Shown here: positions 37,870 to 45,514 of the stretch, piece by piece | Layout: each line of letters starts with the position of its first letter | Numbering within the stretch: position 1 is the stretch's first letter | Origin: CAVVNC01 sp963750015 | GTDB lineage: Bacteria; Desulfobacterota; Syntrophorhabdia; Syntrophorhabdales; WCHB1-27 | Direction of reading: 5' to 3' | DNA length: 64,000 bases | NCBI GenBank assembly: GCA_963750015.1 | Contig: CAVVPU010000016.1 | Coordinates: forward strand, 1-64,000 | Notes under the pieces: model-generated | Told to the model about the DNA's origin: nothing | The model's database searches: none | The model's input: only the letters and a program-made list of their open reading frames with translations | Program-made: the position numbers and the translations under genes

Positions 37870-38365
37870 CGTTCCTCCTTTCGACAAAGCCCAGGTATCT
37901 CGAGTCGAAGCTGTCGACGTGGTGGCCCGTGACGAAGAACTTACCCTCCGGCACCGCGCCCGAAAAGACGAAGGCATCAACCGGCTCCCCGCGGAGGGAG
38001 TGCCACTTCGCCATGCCGAGGTATTCGCCGTTGCAGAAATACTGGAGGTTCCGCGTCTCTAACCGATCGCCGGTCACGCAGGACACCTTCTTCATGAGCC
38101 GGGAGGGCTTGCCGTTCTTGATATAGTGGGACCGGACGGTGAAGATGACGTAGTCGTCTTTCCTGATCTCTTCGGGCACAAATCTCTTGTTGATGATGAA
38201 TATCCGGTGGTCGAGAGAAGGACTGACCGCGACGACGATCCTCCCGGGAACGAACACGCCGAAGACGAGGGCCGAAACGGCCGCGAGCCAGACGCAGAGC
38301 TTCTTGCGGTCCCAAGCGATTTCGCCGTTATTTGTAAGATAGTTTTTCAAGGTTCTTCGATGCAA
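37841..38365 (-). CDS. Conjugation-type signal peptidase (TraF/TrhF, S26 family)
   Basis: A 174-residue S26-type peptidase with one N-terminal membrane segment (VWLAAVSALVFGVFVPGR). The catalytic Ser lies in SPSLDHRIF and the general-base Lys in LMKKVSCVTGD, and the closing motif FVTGHHVDSFDSRYLGFV is a variant of the box-E GDN-S-DSR pattern. Such proteases process or cyclise the conjugative pilin. TTG start with GGAGG six bases upstream, overlapping trbI. No pilin gene is visible in the window. Confidence 0.83.
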   Translation of the reverse strand: MHRRTLKNYLTNNGEIAWDRKKLCVWLAAVSALVFGVFVPGRIVVAVSPSLDHRIFIINKRFVPEEIRKDDYVIFTVRSHYIKNGKPSRLMKKVSCVTGDRLETRNLQYFCNGEYLGMAKWHSLRGEPVDAFVFSGAVPEGKFFVTGHHVDSFDSRYLGFVERRNVEAIAHPLL

Positions 38366-38675
38366 TGACGTCCTCCAGTATGAGCACTCTGTTCTTCGGT
38401 TGGTTCTTCATGGCCGCCATGTACCGTTCGAGATTGGCCTTGAAGTCGTCCACGGTGATCTTGTTCGCGAGGACGAGGTCCTTCTGCTCCTGAAGGAACT
38501 CGTTCACGTTCACCGCGACCACCTTTTGCGCCATGAAGCGGTCATAGGCCATTACCGTGGCGAGGGAACTCATAAGGCTTACCACGATGACGAGGACCGT
38601 AAGGTAGGTTTTCGTGAATCCCGTCGCCGGCGGTTTCTCCTGCCCGCCCTGGCTTTCTTCTGTCGTGTTCTCCAC
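38328..38675 (-). CDS. trbI: Type-F conjugative transfer protein TrbI
   Basis: A 115-residue protein with a single membrane segment (YLTVLVIVVSLMSSLATVM) and a periplasmic tail containing KITVDDFKANLERYMAAM, resembling F TrbI. GTG start at 38,675 with GGAGGG seven bases upstream. In F it affects pilus outgrowth and retraction. It lies between trbC and the signal peptidase gene. Confidence 0.7.
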   Translation of the reverse strand: MENTTEESQGGQEKPPATGFTKTYLTVLVIVVSLMSSLATVMAYDRFMAQKVVAVNVNEFLQEQKDLVLANKITVDDFKANLERYMAAMKNQPKNRVLILEDVIASKNLEKLSYK

Positions 38676-38703
38676 GTGGTGCCCTCCTTATAAAATCGTA
38701 CCC

Positions 38704-39499
38704 TTAAGGTTTGTAGAAGCCCTTCCGAAGCCCTGTGAGGAGCGCGTTCACTCCCGGGCTGTGGGTCTGCCTCTCAAAGGCCTCGAGGACGTAGGCGAAG
38801 TTCACGTCCCCGTAAACCCTATGAAATGCCGATACGGTAGTAGTACTTTCGATCCCTTCGCTCTTATCCGGGTCCTTCGGCGTGACCCGGGCATAGACGA
38901 AGGCGGGGACCTGCGTGATCTGATAGCGGCTAAAGAGCAAAGGATCGATGATCACGTTCGTGGCATACGTCGCGCAGGTGGTTTTCGCGGGATTGCAGCC
39001 CAGGATCTACGAATAACAGGTCCTTGACGAAGGCAAGGGTCGGCCTCATATACTTCATCCCCCCGATGAAACCCCGCATGACGAACCTCACGTTGCGGTC
39101 CCCCAGGGCGCCCACCACGGAGGTGTAGCGGCGGAGCGTCTCCGTGGGCACCGAGGACGAGAGGAAGATGTAGATCCTCTCGTTCGTACCGAGCCCTCCC
39201 GCGGCGCTTCCCTTCGTGCTGTCCTTGTAGTACACCCCCTCGCGCCCGAAGACCTCCTTCTGAATGCGCTCCCTTTCGCGTGCGATCTTGTTCTGGTACT
39301 CCTCGGACTGAAGCAGCTTGTAGGCCTCTTCGGCCTTAACTTTGCCGAGTGCCTCGTAGTCGTTCGCGGGGAGCGTCATGTGGGCCGCGTCCTTCTTCGC
39401 CTTCTGGCGAATGGCGGAGATCTCGTCCGTGCCGGGATCGGCGAAAGAGGCCGAAGAGAGGGCGATTAAAAGCAGAGAGACAAAGAGTTGTGTTTTCAA
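38704..39499 (-). CDS. trbC: Type-F conjugative pilus assembly protein TrbC, frameshifted
   Basis: About 264 residues from a TTG at 39,499 that overlaps traU's stop (TTGA). Signal peptide KTQLFVSLLLIALSSASFA. The conserved TrbC core IYIFLSSSVPTETLRRY is followed by RFVMRGFIGGMKYM. At about 39,005 a GGG stands where GG is expected; in the next frame the family sequence continues GCNPAKTTC, then VIIDPLLFSRYQITQVPAFV. One-base correction gives a full-length protein. TrbC is periplasmic and works with TraW in pilus assembly. Confidence 0.83.
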
Positions 39500-40488
39500 A
39501 AGGAGTACCCTATGCAGCAGAGATGCTTTCTCATCATCACCCAGTCGAAATTGTCCGAACTGTTCCCGCCCGCCGAATAGGGGGGATTCTTCATGGCCGC
39601 CCATATGAGCCCGCTCCTTCCTATGGGCTGGCACGTGTAGTCCCGTACCGGCTTCATGATCTGGAGGCGGTAGTGGCTCTTCGTCCAGATGGGCCACATG
39701 GTCGCCCCGCATGCATTGGAGGCGGTATCGAGAAGCGTGTACTCCCTCACGAGCTTGTAAATGAGCCGTGATGCGACGGCCGCGTTGTTCTCCACGATGG
39801 AATCGTCGCTCTTGTGGCCCGTGAGGGGATAGGCGGATCCCCACGACCCCATGCACCAGAAAAGGGTGTCGAGGGGGAGCCCTGAGTTTACCGCCACGCT
39901 GTCGGCGATGCAGGAGAACTGCAGCACCGGGTTGCCGAACAGAAGGGCCTCGGGGTTGAGAAGAAAGGCGAGAAGGTCGTCGTTCCACAGCGGATCGATC
40001 TCGGTGATATACCCGACGTCGAAACCGGTATCCTCGAGGCACGGCAGATCGAGGAAGAGATCGAGAAGGGACCACACGTTGAGCATGTAGTAGTGGGCCT
40101 GAGAAAACATGCTCTTCGACGCATCGGTGGGGTCATCGGTGTCGCCCCCGAGAAACCCGTCCCCGTTGCTAAGATCAGCGCTGATGAGGTTGAAGCACCA
40201 TGCGTCCTTCACGGTCTCGATGATCCGCGCGGGCTCCCAGAAGGACGTGCTGATTCCCAGGGTCTTGCCGCACAGGCAGATGGGGCTCGATATGTTGTCG
40301 GGAGGAGAATCTATGTCCGAGCCGAAGATGACGATGCCGCCCATGGAGACGGGAAAGATGCAGTTCCAGCAGATGTCGGTGATCGGATCGAAGGAGTTCG
40401 ACGAGCACTCTGATCTCCCGGTCGCGGGGATCATGAGGACAAGCACAAGTATCGTACCGGCGAGAAGCAGGACGGATCGGATGCGCAC
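39496..40488 (-). CDS. traU: Conjugal transfer protein TraU (F-type)
   Basis: A 330-residue periplasmic protein with a signal peptide (SVLLLAGTILVLVLMIPATG) and the cysteine-rich family opening FDPITDICWNCIFPVSMGG. The many Cys match F TraU. GTG start at 40,488, GGGGAGG upstream. The traW and traC genes that normally precede it are missing: an istB remnant and an IS1182-type element follow directly, so traU is now the broken upstream edge of the tra operon. Confidence 0.9.
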   Translation of the reverse strand: MRIRSVLLLAGTILVLVLMIPATGRSECSSNSFDPITDICWNCIFPVSMGGIVIFGSDIDSPPDNISSPICLCGKTLGISTSFWEPARIIETVKDAWCFNLISADLSNGDGFLGGDTDDPTDASKSMFSQAHYYMLNVWSLLDLFLDLPCLEDTGFDVGYITEIDPLWNDDLLAFLLNPEALLFGNPVLQFSCIADSVAVNSGLPLDTLFWCMGSWGSAYPLTGHKSDDSIVENNAAVASRLIYKLVREYTLLDTASNACGATMWPIWTKSHYRLQIMKPVRDYTCQPIGRSGLIWAAMKNPPYSAGGNSSDNFDWVMMRKHLCCIGYSF

Positions 40489-40493
40489 TGAAG

Positions 40494-40526
40494 ATACCTC
40501 CCCTTTCGAGAATGGGTCTGAGGTAT
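40494..40526 (-). promoter_or_regulatory. Hairpin overlapping the traU ribosome binding site
   Basis: In the leftward transcript ATACCTC (complement of 40,520-40,526) pairs with GAGGTAT (complement of 40,494-40,500), with an inner CCC-GGG pair. The second arm contains the Shine-Dalgarno GGGGAGG of traU, so folding could reduce its translation. Confidence 0.4.
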
Positions 40527-40554
40527 ATTACTTTGGAGAAAGAGAGGAACTTAT

Positions 40555-40666
40555 GGGCGGCGACCCCACCTTTGCAGATGCCATATGCGACCGGGTCGTT
40601 CACAACGCCCACAAAATCATACTGACAGGAGAATCGATGAGAAAAACGCATTCGGGATTGACATGA
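40555..40666 (+). pseudogene. Remnant of an IS21-type istB gene (C-terminal end)
   Basis: The translated end GDPTFADAICDRVVHNAHK, then a short stretch ending GESMRK, is the C-terminus of IS21 helper ATPase IstB. Only about 37 codons remain, on the plus strand, ending at 40,666. No istA or IS21 ends are seen. It marks the right edge of the tra segment as a site of earlier transposition or rearrangement. Confidence 0.7.
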
Positions 40667-40822
40667 GGTCGAACACCTCTATAAAGCAAGGGCGGTCGGG
40701 GACGGAGAGCCGAAAGACCGTTCGGACAAGAGAGGAAAAGGCGTTCGAGCAAAACGGAATGGGCACTCTTGCCCCATACGCCACTCGTAGGTGGAGTCGC
40801 GGAGGGTGAAATCCTCACCCGA

Positions 40823-42648
40823 GAAGCTGTGAAAAAATGTAATCACAGGGGTGCGATGTTTCGTGTTTTCGATAAGCGCAATTCGTCGTCAGTCGAAAAG
40901 TCGGCCTACGGCCCGGGCATCGTGCCTCCTCCTTTGGGGCTTGCAGCCTCGGTTGTCTCTGTTCGTCCTCCTCTTTTCTCCTTCTGCATCTCTTATCCCT
41001 GTTCCAGCCTCGGCCTCCAGCGGAGCCTTATCCACTGCTGCACGTTGTAGGTCAGACACGCCCACAGGGTCTCCATGCCTACCTTCAGAAGTCCCCGGAG
41101 GCGGAAGGCCCTGAGGGCGATCTTCGATTTTATCCAGGCGTTCGCGAATTCGGCGATCGGCCCCCGAGTCTTATACGCCTCCTTGGCCTTGTCGGTCTTC
41201 ATCTTTTCGAGGAAAGCGACTACGGCGGGATGATCGACGACCCTGACGACAGAGCGGCTTTTTGCCTTCGGGCAGCACTTCGCCTTGAAGGGGCAGGACA
41301 GGCAGTCTTCGGGCTTTGCCCGGTAAATGTAGTTCTCTTTCCCGATCCCCCTGCCACTCCCCCGGTAAGAAAGGGCCTTGCCACAGGGGCAAAGATATGC
41401 GTCGTTTTCGGAATCGTAGACGAACTTGTCGCGATGGAAGTCGTGCATCGGTCTCTTTTTGCCCCGCCCTTCATAGGAGCCGATAAAGTCAGTCTTTTTG
41501 TCGTCCATGGCTATAATGTTCTCTCTTGTTGTATAGCCGCCGTCGGCGACTATTTGAGTGGGCGCCTTTCCGAAATTCTCCTCTATTCTTTGCACGGCGG
41601 GCAGAAGTTCATTGCAGTCTTCGGGACGTTGGCTTACCGCTTGCGCGACGATCACGCCGAAGGCGGCGTCCGTCGAGACCTGAAGATTGTAGGAAGGAGC
41701 GTACCCGCCATCCGACTGCTTCATGATCCTTGCGTCGGGATCCGTTATGCTCGCCCGGGCCTCCTCTTTCTTTCTCCCCTCCCTGATCTTCGCAAGCTCG
41801 GAAAGGGCGCGTTCCATCCGCTCCTTTTTCTCCGTGGCCGAGCGCTCCTGCGCCTTTTGCCGGCAGAGGCTCATCTCTTCTTCCGGAGATTCCCGAAGGA
41901 GCCTTATCTGCTCCTCGGCCGCTTTCAGGTGCCGTTTTATGCGTTCTTCTCTTCTGAAGCCGTTGTGGCCGGCGCAGGCTTTTATCTTGGTCCCGTCGTG
42001 CGTGACTCTCTCGAGGGTCACGAGGCCCTCGGCGCTCATGATCCCCAAGGCTTGGACAAAGAGCTGATCGAGGCGCTCCCTATGAGCCGTCCTGAAGTCC
42101 GAGACGGTGTGATAGTTTACGATCTCCATTCCAGTAAGCCATTGAAAGGCGGGATCGTATTCCGTACGCCTCGCGATCTCCCTGGCCGAGCCTACGCCTT
42201 TGCTTAACGCATAGAGCCAGAGGCTGACGAGGACCCTCGGGTCGTAGGCGGGACGACCGGCGTCCCCTTCAAGAGAGCCGATCTCCTTGTAGTAGAGAGA
42301 AAGGTCGAGTCTTCCGACGAACTCCCAGATCGCCCTCGCCTCATGGTCGTACGGGATAAGCCTTTCCACGTCCACGGGGACGATCCTCATCTGCTTGCGG
42401 TCCACGGGAATGAGTCTCGGCTTCGCCTCCATTCGAGGAGACGGCTCACCCTCCCTCTTTCCATAAGCAGCCTCGAAGCCGGGAAGACTGTTGACCGGTC
42501 TGTTCTCCGCATCCTTGCTGACCGTCATATTCTTTTCGCACCCCCTGAAATGCGCGTCCTTACAGGAAAAATCTATCATTTCACAGGGGATGAATCCATG
42601 AAAAAGAGGCTGCTTTCTCTACAATAGAGGGGATTTTTTCACAGCTTC
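40823..42648 (-). mobile_element. IS1182-family insertion sequence
   Basis: The element is 1,826 bases long with perfect 16-base terminal inverted repeats GAAGCTGTGAAAAAAT. It is flanked by CGA at 40,820-40,822 and 42,649-42,651. Removing the IS and one CGA restores the repeat with no length change, which supports a 3-base target duplication. The transposase gene is intact. Confidence 0.85.
40993..42528 (-). CDS. IS1182-family DDE transposase
   Basis: About 511 residues from the ATG at 42,528 (MTVSKDAENRPV); an in-frame ATG at 42,579 adds 17 residues. An N-terminal DUF772-like domain contains GRPAYDPRVLVSLWLYALSK. The catalytic core has VTHDGTKIKA, then VADGGYTTRENI and the C-terminal acidic residue region around RGPIAEFANAWIK. 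A cysteine-rich insertion (CPCGKALS, CLSCPFKAKCCP) is typical of IS1182. The frame is intact, so recent insertion is likely. Confidence 0.93.
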   Translation of the reverse strand: MTVSKDAENRPVNSLPGFEAAYGKREGEPSPRMEAKPRLIPVDRKQMRIVPVDVERLIPYDHEARAIWEFVGRLDLSLYYKEIGSLEGDAGRPAYDPRVLVSLWLYALSKGVGSAREIARRTEYDPAFQWLTGMEIVNYHTVSDFRTAHRERLDQLFVQALGIMSAEGLVTLERVTHDGTKIKACAGHNGFRREERIKRHLKAAEEQIRLLRESPEEEMSLCRQKAQERSATEKKERMERALSELAKIREGRKKEEARASITDPDARIMKQSDGGYAPSYNLQVSTDAAFGVIVAQAVSQRPEDCNELLPAVQRIEENFGKAPTQIVADGGYTTRENIIAMDDKKTDFIGSYEGRGKKRPMHDFHRDKFVYDSENDAYLCPCGKALSYRGSGRGIGKENYIYRAKPEDCLSCPFKAKCCPKAKSRSVVRVVDHPAVVAFLEKMKTDKAKEAYKTRGPIAEFANAWIKSKIALRAFRLRGLLKVGMETLWACLTYNVQQWIRLRWRPRLEQG

Positions 42649-42931
42649 CGACGTCAACATTTCATGGCCCAGCAGAACTTCCTGTAGTCGTGTTTTTGGC
42701 TGCTCTCCGTCTGATACCTCAGTACGTATGGTAATCGATAGGTAAACGGGTTACAGGTCTGCGGACCAGGTGAAAAAGGTGAGCAACCTCCCCCTCGTCT
42801 GCATTATAGATCGAAAGGCCCGGGCCATCCCAATCGGTAGCAAATTGCCTTGACCCGCACAGGTTTCGCGGTTACAATAACTCAGGTTCACGAAGAACCG
42901 GTTTCGCCAAGACAGTAAAAGAATCAGAACG

Positions 42932-42984
42932 AATAGGCCACGAAGGTCTTGGATCCACGAAGGATCCGGTTTTCGCGGCCTATT
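42932..42984 (+). promoter_or_regulatory. Long hairpin upstream of fmdE
   Basis: AATAGGCC (42,932-42,939) pairs with GGCCTATT (42,977-42,984). Inside, CGAAGG faces a TTTTCG-containing arm and GGATCC pairs with GGATCC across a 5-base loop. The arm ends 25 bases before the fmdE start. It may be an attenuator or the expression platform of an RNA switch. The rest of 42,691-42,931 shows no gene and no recognised aptamer. Confidence 0.45.
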
Positions 42985-43009
42985 TTCGTTCAATATCAGG
43001 GGGATATGC

Positions 43010-43624
43010 ATGGCTACAAATTCAGATGTTTCATGGGAAGAAGATTTCGAAAAATGCGTCAATTTTCACGGTCACGCCTGCCCGGGCCTCGCCATGGGTT
43101 ATAGGGCCGGTAAGGCGGCCATGGCGTGGCTTGGAGAAAGACGGGCGGCTGACGAGGAGATCGTCGCTGTCGTGGAAACGGACGCCTGCGGCTCCGACGC
43201 GATCCAGGTCCTTTCAGGCTGCACCTTCGGCAAGGGCAACTTCATTTACAGGGACTACGGCAAGCATGCCTTCAGTCTCTTGAGCAGGGCTTCGGGAAAA
43301 GGGGTTCGCTTGTCCGGGAAGGCCGGGGCCCTCATGCTCTCGCCGAGACACCGAGCCCTGTTCGACAAGATGCGGGCGAAGGAAGCGACGCAAGAGGACC
43401 TCAAAGAGTTCTGGGAACTCCACCGGGAAAAATGCCGGGAGGTGCTCGAAAGACCACTTGAGGACCTTTTCTCTCTGGAAGAGGTCTCCGTGACCCTCCC
43501 TCCCCGGGCCGAGGTTACCGATTCCCGGCCCTGCGACGGCTGCGGCGAGCCCGTCATGTCCTCGAAGCTCGTCGAGAGAAAGGGAAAAGCCCTCTGCCGC
43601 GGCTGCATCGAAAAGGAAGGATAG
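43010..43624 (+). CDS. fmdE: FmdE-family protein with C-terminal zinc finger
   Basis: A 204-residue protein. The FmdE core begins with NFHGHACPGLAMGYRAGKAA (metal-binding His/Cys) and continues ETDACGSDAIQVLSGCTFGKG. A C-terminal zinc-ribbon-like pair, CDGCGEPV and CRGCI, follows. FmdE proteins were named from formylmethanofuran dehydrogenase operons, but in bacteria they often stand beside metal or corrinoid ABC importers, as here, where the permease gene begins 8 bases later. A role in metal or cofactor handling for the imported ligand is inferred. CAGGGGG precedes the ATG. Confidence 0.88.
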   Translation: MATNSDVSWEEDFEKCVNFHGHACPGLAMGYRAGKAAMAWLGERRAADEEIVAVVETDACGSDAIQVLSGCTFGKGNFIYRDYGKHAFSLLSRASGKGVRLSGKAGALMLSPRHRALFDKMRAKEATQEDLKEFWELHREKCREVLERPLEDLFSLEEVSVTLPPRAEVTDSRPCDGCGEPVMSSKLVERKGKALCRGCIEKEG

Positions 43625-43631
43625 ACGGGCC

Positions 43632-44741
43632 ATGACACACCTCGACAGGCCGGGTGGCGCATCGGTAACATCTCAAGAAATCTCGGTCCTCCGGTCTTAT
43701 GCGGCAACCACCCGGAAGAAGACATTCCTTCTCTTCGCACTGGCAGGGGGCCTTGTTATTCTTGTTATCGTTGCTGCTATGGTCGGCAGATATCCCCTTT
43801 CGTTGGCTGAGGTCATCCGGGGACTTTTTGGATCGGCCGGCGAGACTGCGAAAGTAGTGCTCTGGAACGTCAGGCTCCCAAGGATAGCCGCCGCTCTTGC
43901 CGCGGGGTGGGCGCTTGCTCTTTCCGGCACGGCGATGCAGTCCCTTCTGAGAAACCCCCTCGGCTCTCCCTCGACCCTGGGCATCAGCCACGGTGCTGCA
44001 TTCGGCGCCGCCTTCGCGATTGTCGTACTCGGGGCGGGCGAGATCAATTCGCTCCGCGCCGGATCAATCCCCAGCCTTTCTCTTCCCACTGTTTATTCCA
44101 TCACGGGCTTTGCCTTTCTCGGGGCTATAGTTGCGACCGCCGCCATAGTGGCCCTCGCCCGGTTACGGCGGATGGCGCCTGAGGCGGTTATTCTCGCAGG
44201 GGTCGCTCTCTCGGCACTTTTCGTCTCGGGGACTATCCTCCTTCAGTATCTTGCCTCGGACACGGAGGTGGCCGCGGTCGTATTCTGGACCTTCGGAGAC
44301 GTGGCGCGGTCGAGTTGGCAGGAGATCGGGATCACCGCAGCAGCAGCAGCCCTTGCAAGCGTCTATTTCCTCAAGAAACGGTGGGATATGAACGCCCTCT
44401 CGGGTAGCGACGATTCGGCACGCGCCCTCGGCGTCAGGGTCGAACGGGATCGCCTGGTCGGAATGGGCGCGGCTGCGGCTCTGTCGGCCTTCGTGACCGC
44501 CTTCCACGGCGTCATCGCCTTCCTCGGCCTCCTCGCCCCCCATATCGCGAGGCGCCTGCTCGGGACCGATCATCGCTTCGTCCTGCCAGGTGCATGTCTC
44601 ATCGGCGCGATCCTTCTCCTTCTGGCCGATACGGCAGGCAGGCTGCTCGTCGGTTCAGGCGCTCTTCCAGTCGGGGTTATTACGTCCTTTATGGGAGCGC
44701 CTCTCTTTCTCTATCTTCTCATCGGAGGCAAACGGCCATGA
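43632..44741 (+). CDS. ABC transporter permease, FecCD/BtuC family (first system)
   Basis: A 369-residue permease with an unusual N-terminal extension of about 30 polar residues before TM1. Family motifs are VRLPRIAAALAAGWALALSG, NPLGSPSTLGISHGAAFGA and, late, FLGLLAPHIARRLLGTDHR. It overlaps the ATPase gene by four bases (ATGA). Transports a metal chelate, haem or corrinoid; the neighbouring riboswitch and CbiZ favour a corrinoid, while FmdE leaves a metal complex possible. Confidence 0.9.
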   Translation: MTHLDRPGGASVTSQEISVLRSYAATTRKKTFLLFALAGGLVILVIVAAMVGRYPLSLAEVIRGLFGSAGETAKVVLWNVRLPRIAAALAAGWALALSGTAMQSLLRNPLGSPSTLGISHGAAFGAAFAIVVLGAGEINSLRAGSIPSLSLPTVYSITGFAFLGAIVATAAIVALARLRRMAPEAVILAGVALSALFVSGTILLQYLASDTEVAAVVFWTFGDVARSSWQEIGITAAAAALASVYFLKKRWDMNALSGSDDSARALGVRVERDRLVGMGAAAALSAFVTAFHGVIAFLGLLAPHIARRLLGTDHRFVLPGACLIGAILLLLADTAGRLLVGSGALPVGVITSFMGAPLFLYLLIGGKRP

Positions 44742-45514
44742 TCCTCTCGGTCAATGGTATCGAATTCGCCTATAATGGTCGCCCCGTGCTCGATAATGTC
44801 ACCTGTGAGGTGCTGCCAGGGGAGATCCTCGCCGTCCTGGGTGTGAACGGGGCGGGTAAATCGACGCTTCTCAAGTGCATGAACAGACTTCTGAAAGCAC
44901 GAAAAGGCAGCGTCCTGCTCGGCGGGCAGGAAGTTGCTCTCATGGAACGGAACGAGCGGGCGCGCAATTTCGGCTACGTGCCGCAGCACCGGAAGGATGA
45001 GGAGATGATCGTCTTCGACGCCGTTCTCCTCGGTCGGAAACCGTGGATCAATTGGACGGCATCGGATAAGGACATGGAGGTCGTGGACAGGGTCATCCAT
45101 ATTCTGGGGCTCGAACCCCTCGCCCTCCGTCCCATGTGTACGCTGAGCGGAGGGGAGGCGCAGAAAGTGCTCATCGCCCGCGCCCTCGCCCAGGAGCCGG
45201 AGGTGCTCCTGCTCGACGAGCCGACGAACTCACTCGACGTAAGGAACCAGGTCGAGATCATGACCCTGTTGAAGAGAGTGGTCAGGGAACATAAGCTCGT
45301 TGCGGCGGTGTCGATACACGACCTTAACCTGGCACTCCGCTTCGCCGACCGGTTCCTCATGCTGAAGGACGGATCAGTTTACGCCGTAGCGGAGACCGGG
45401 GGAGTTTCCAGGGAGATGATCAGGGACGTGTACGGGATCGACGTACTCCTCGGTGAAATCGGTGGTTGGCCGGTGGCAGTGCCTCTCAACGAATCCTTAG
45501 GAAGGCGATCATGA
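44738..45514 (+). CDS. ABC transporter ATPase, FepC/BtuD family (first system)
   Basis: A 258-residue ATPase with Walker A GVNGAGKS, signature LSGGEAQKVLIARALAQEP and Walker B VLLLDEPTNSLDV. The start at 44,738 (MILSVNGIEFAYNG) overlaps the permease stop, and its own stop overlaps the binding protein start (ATGA again). Three genes chained by overlaps make one transport operon with fmdE. Confidence 0.92.
   Translation: MILSVNGIEFAYNGRPVLDNVTCEVLPGEILAVLGVNGAGKSTLLKCMNRLLKARKGSVLLGGQEVALMERNERARNFGYVPQHRKDEEMIVFDAVLLGRKPWINWTASDKDMEVVDRVIHILGLEPLALRPMCTLSGGEAQKVLIARALAQEPEVLLLDEPTNSLDVRNQVEIMTLLKRVVREHKLVAAVSIHDLNLALRFADRFLMLKDGSVYAVAETGGVSREMIRDVYGIDVLLGEIGGWPVAVPLNESLGRRS

Larger units (their letters stand above)
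40679..42690 (-). repeat. Dispersed repeat, copy E, split by an IS1182-type element
   Basis: Right part 42,649-42,690 and left part 40,679-40,822 join into one repeat after removing the IS and one CGA. The minus-strand frame from the ATG at 42,660 reads MLTSGEDFTLRDSTYEWR and continues about 30 codons to TAG at 40,679; upstream codons in frame read RLQEVLLGHE. Confidence 0.75.
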
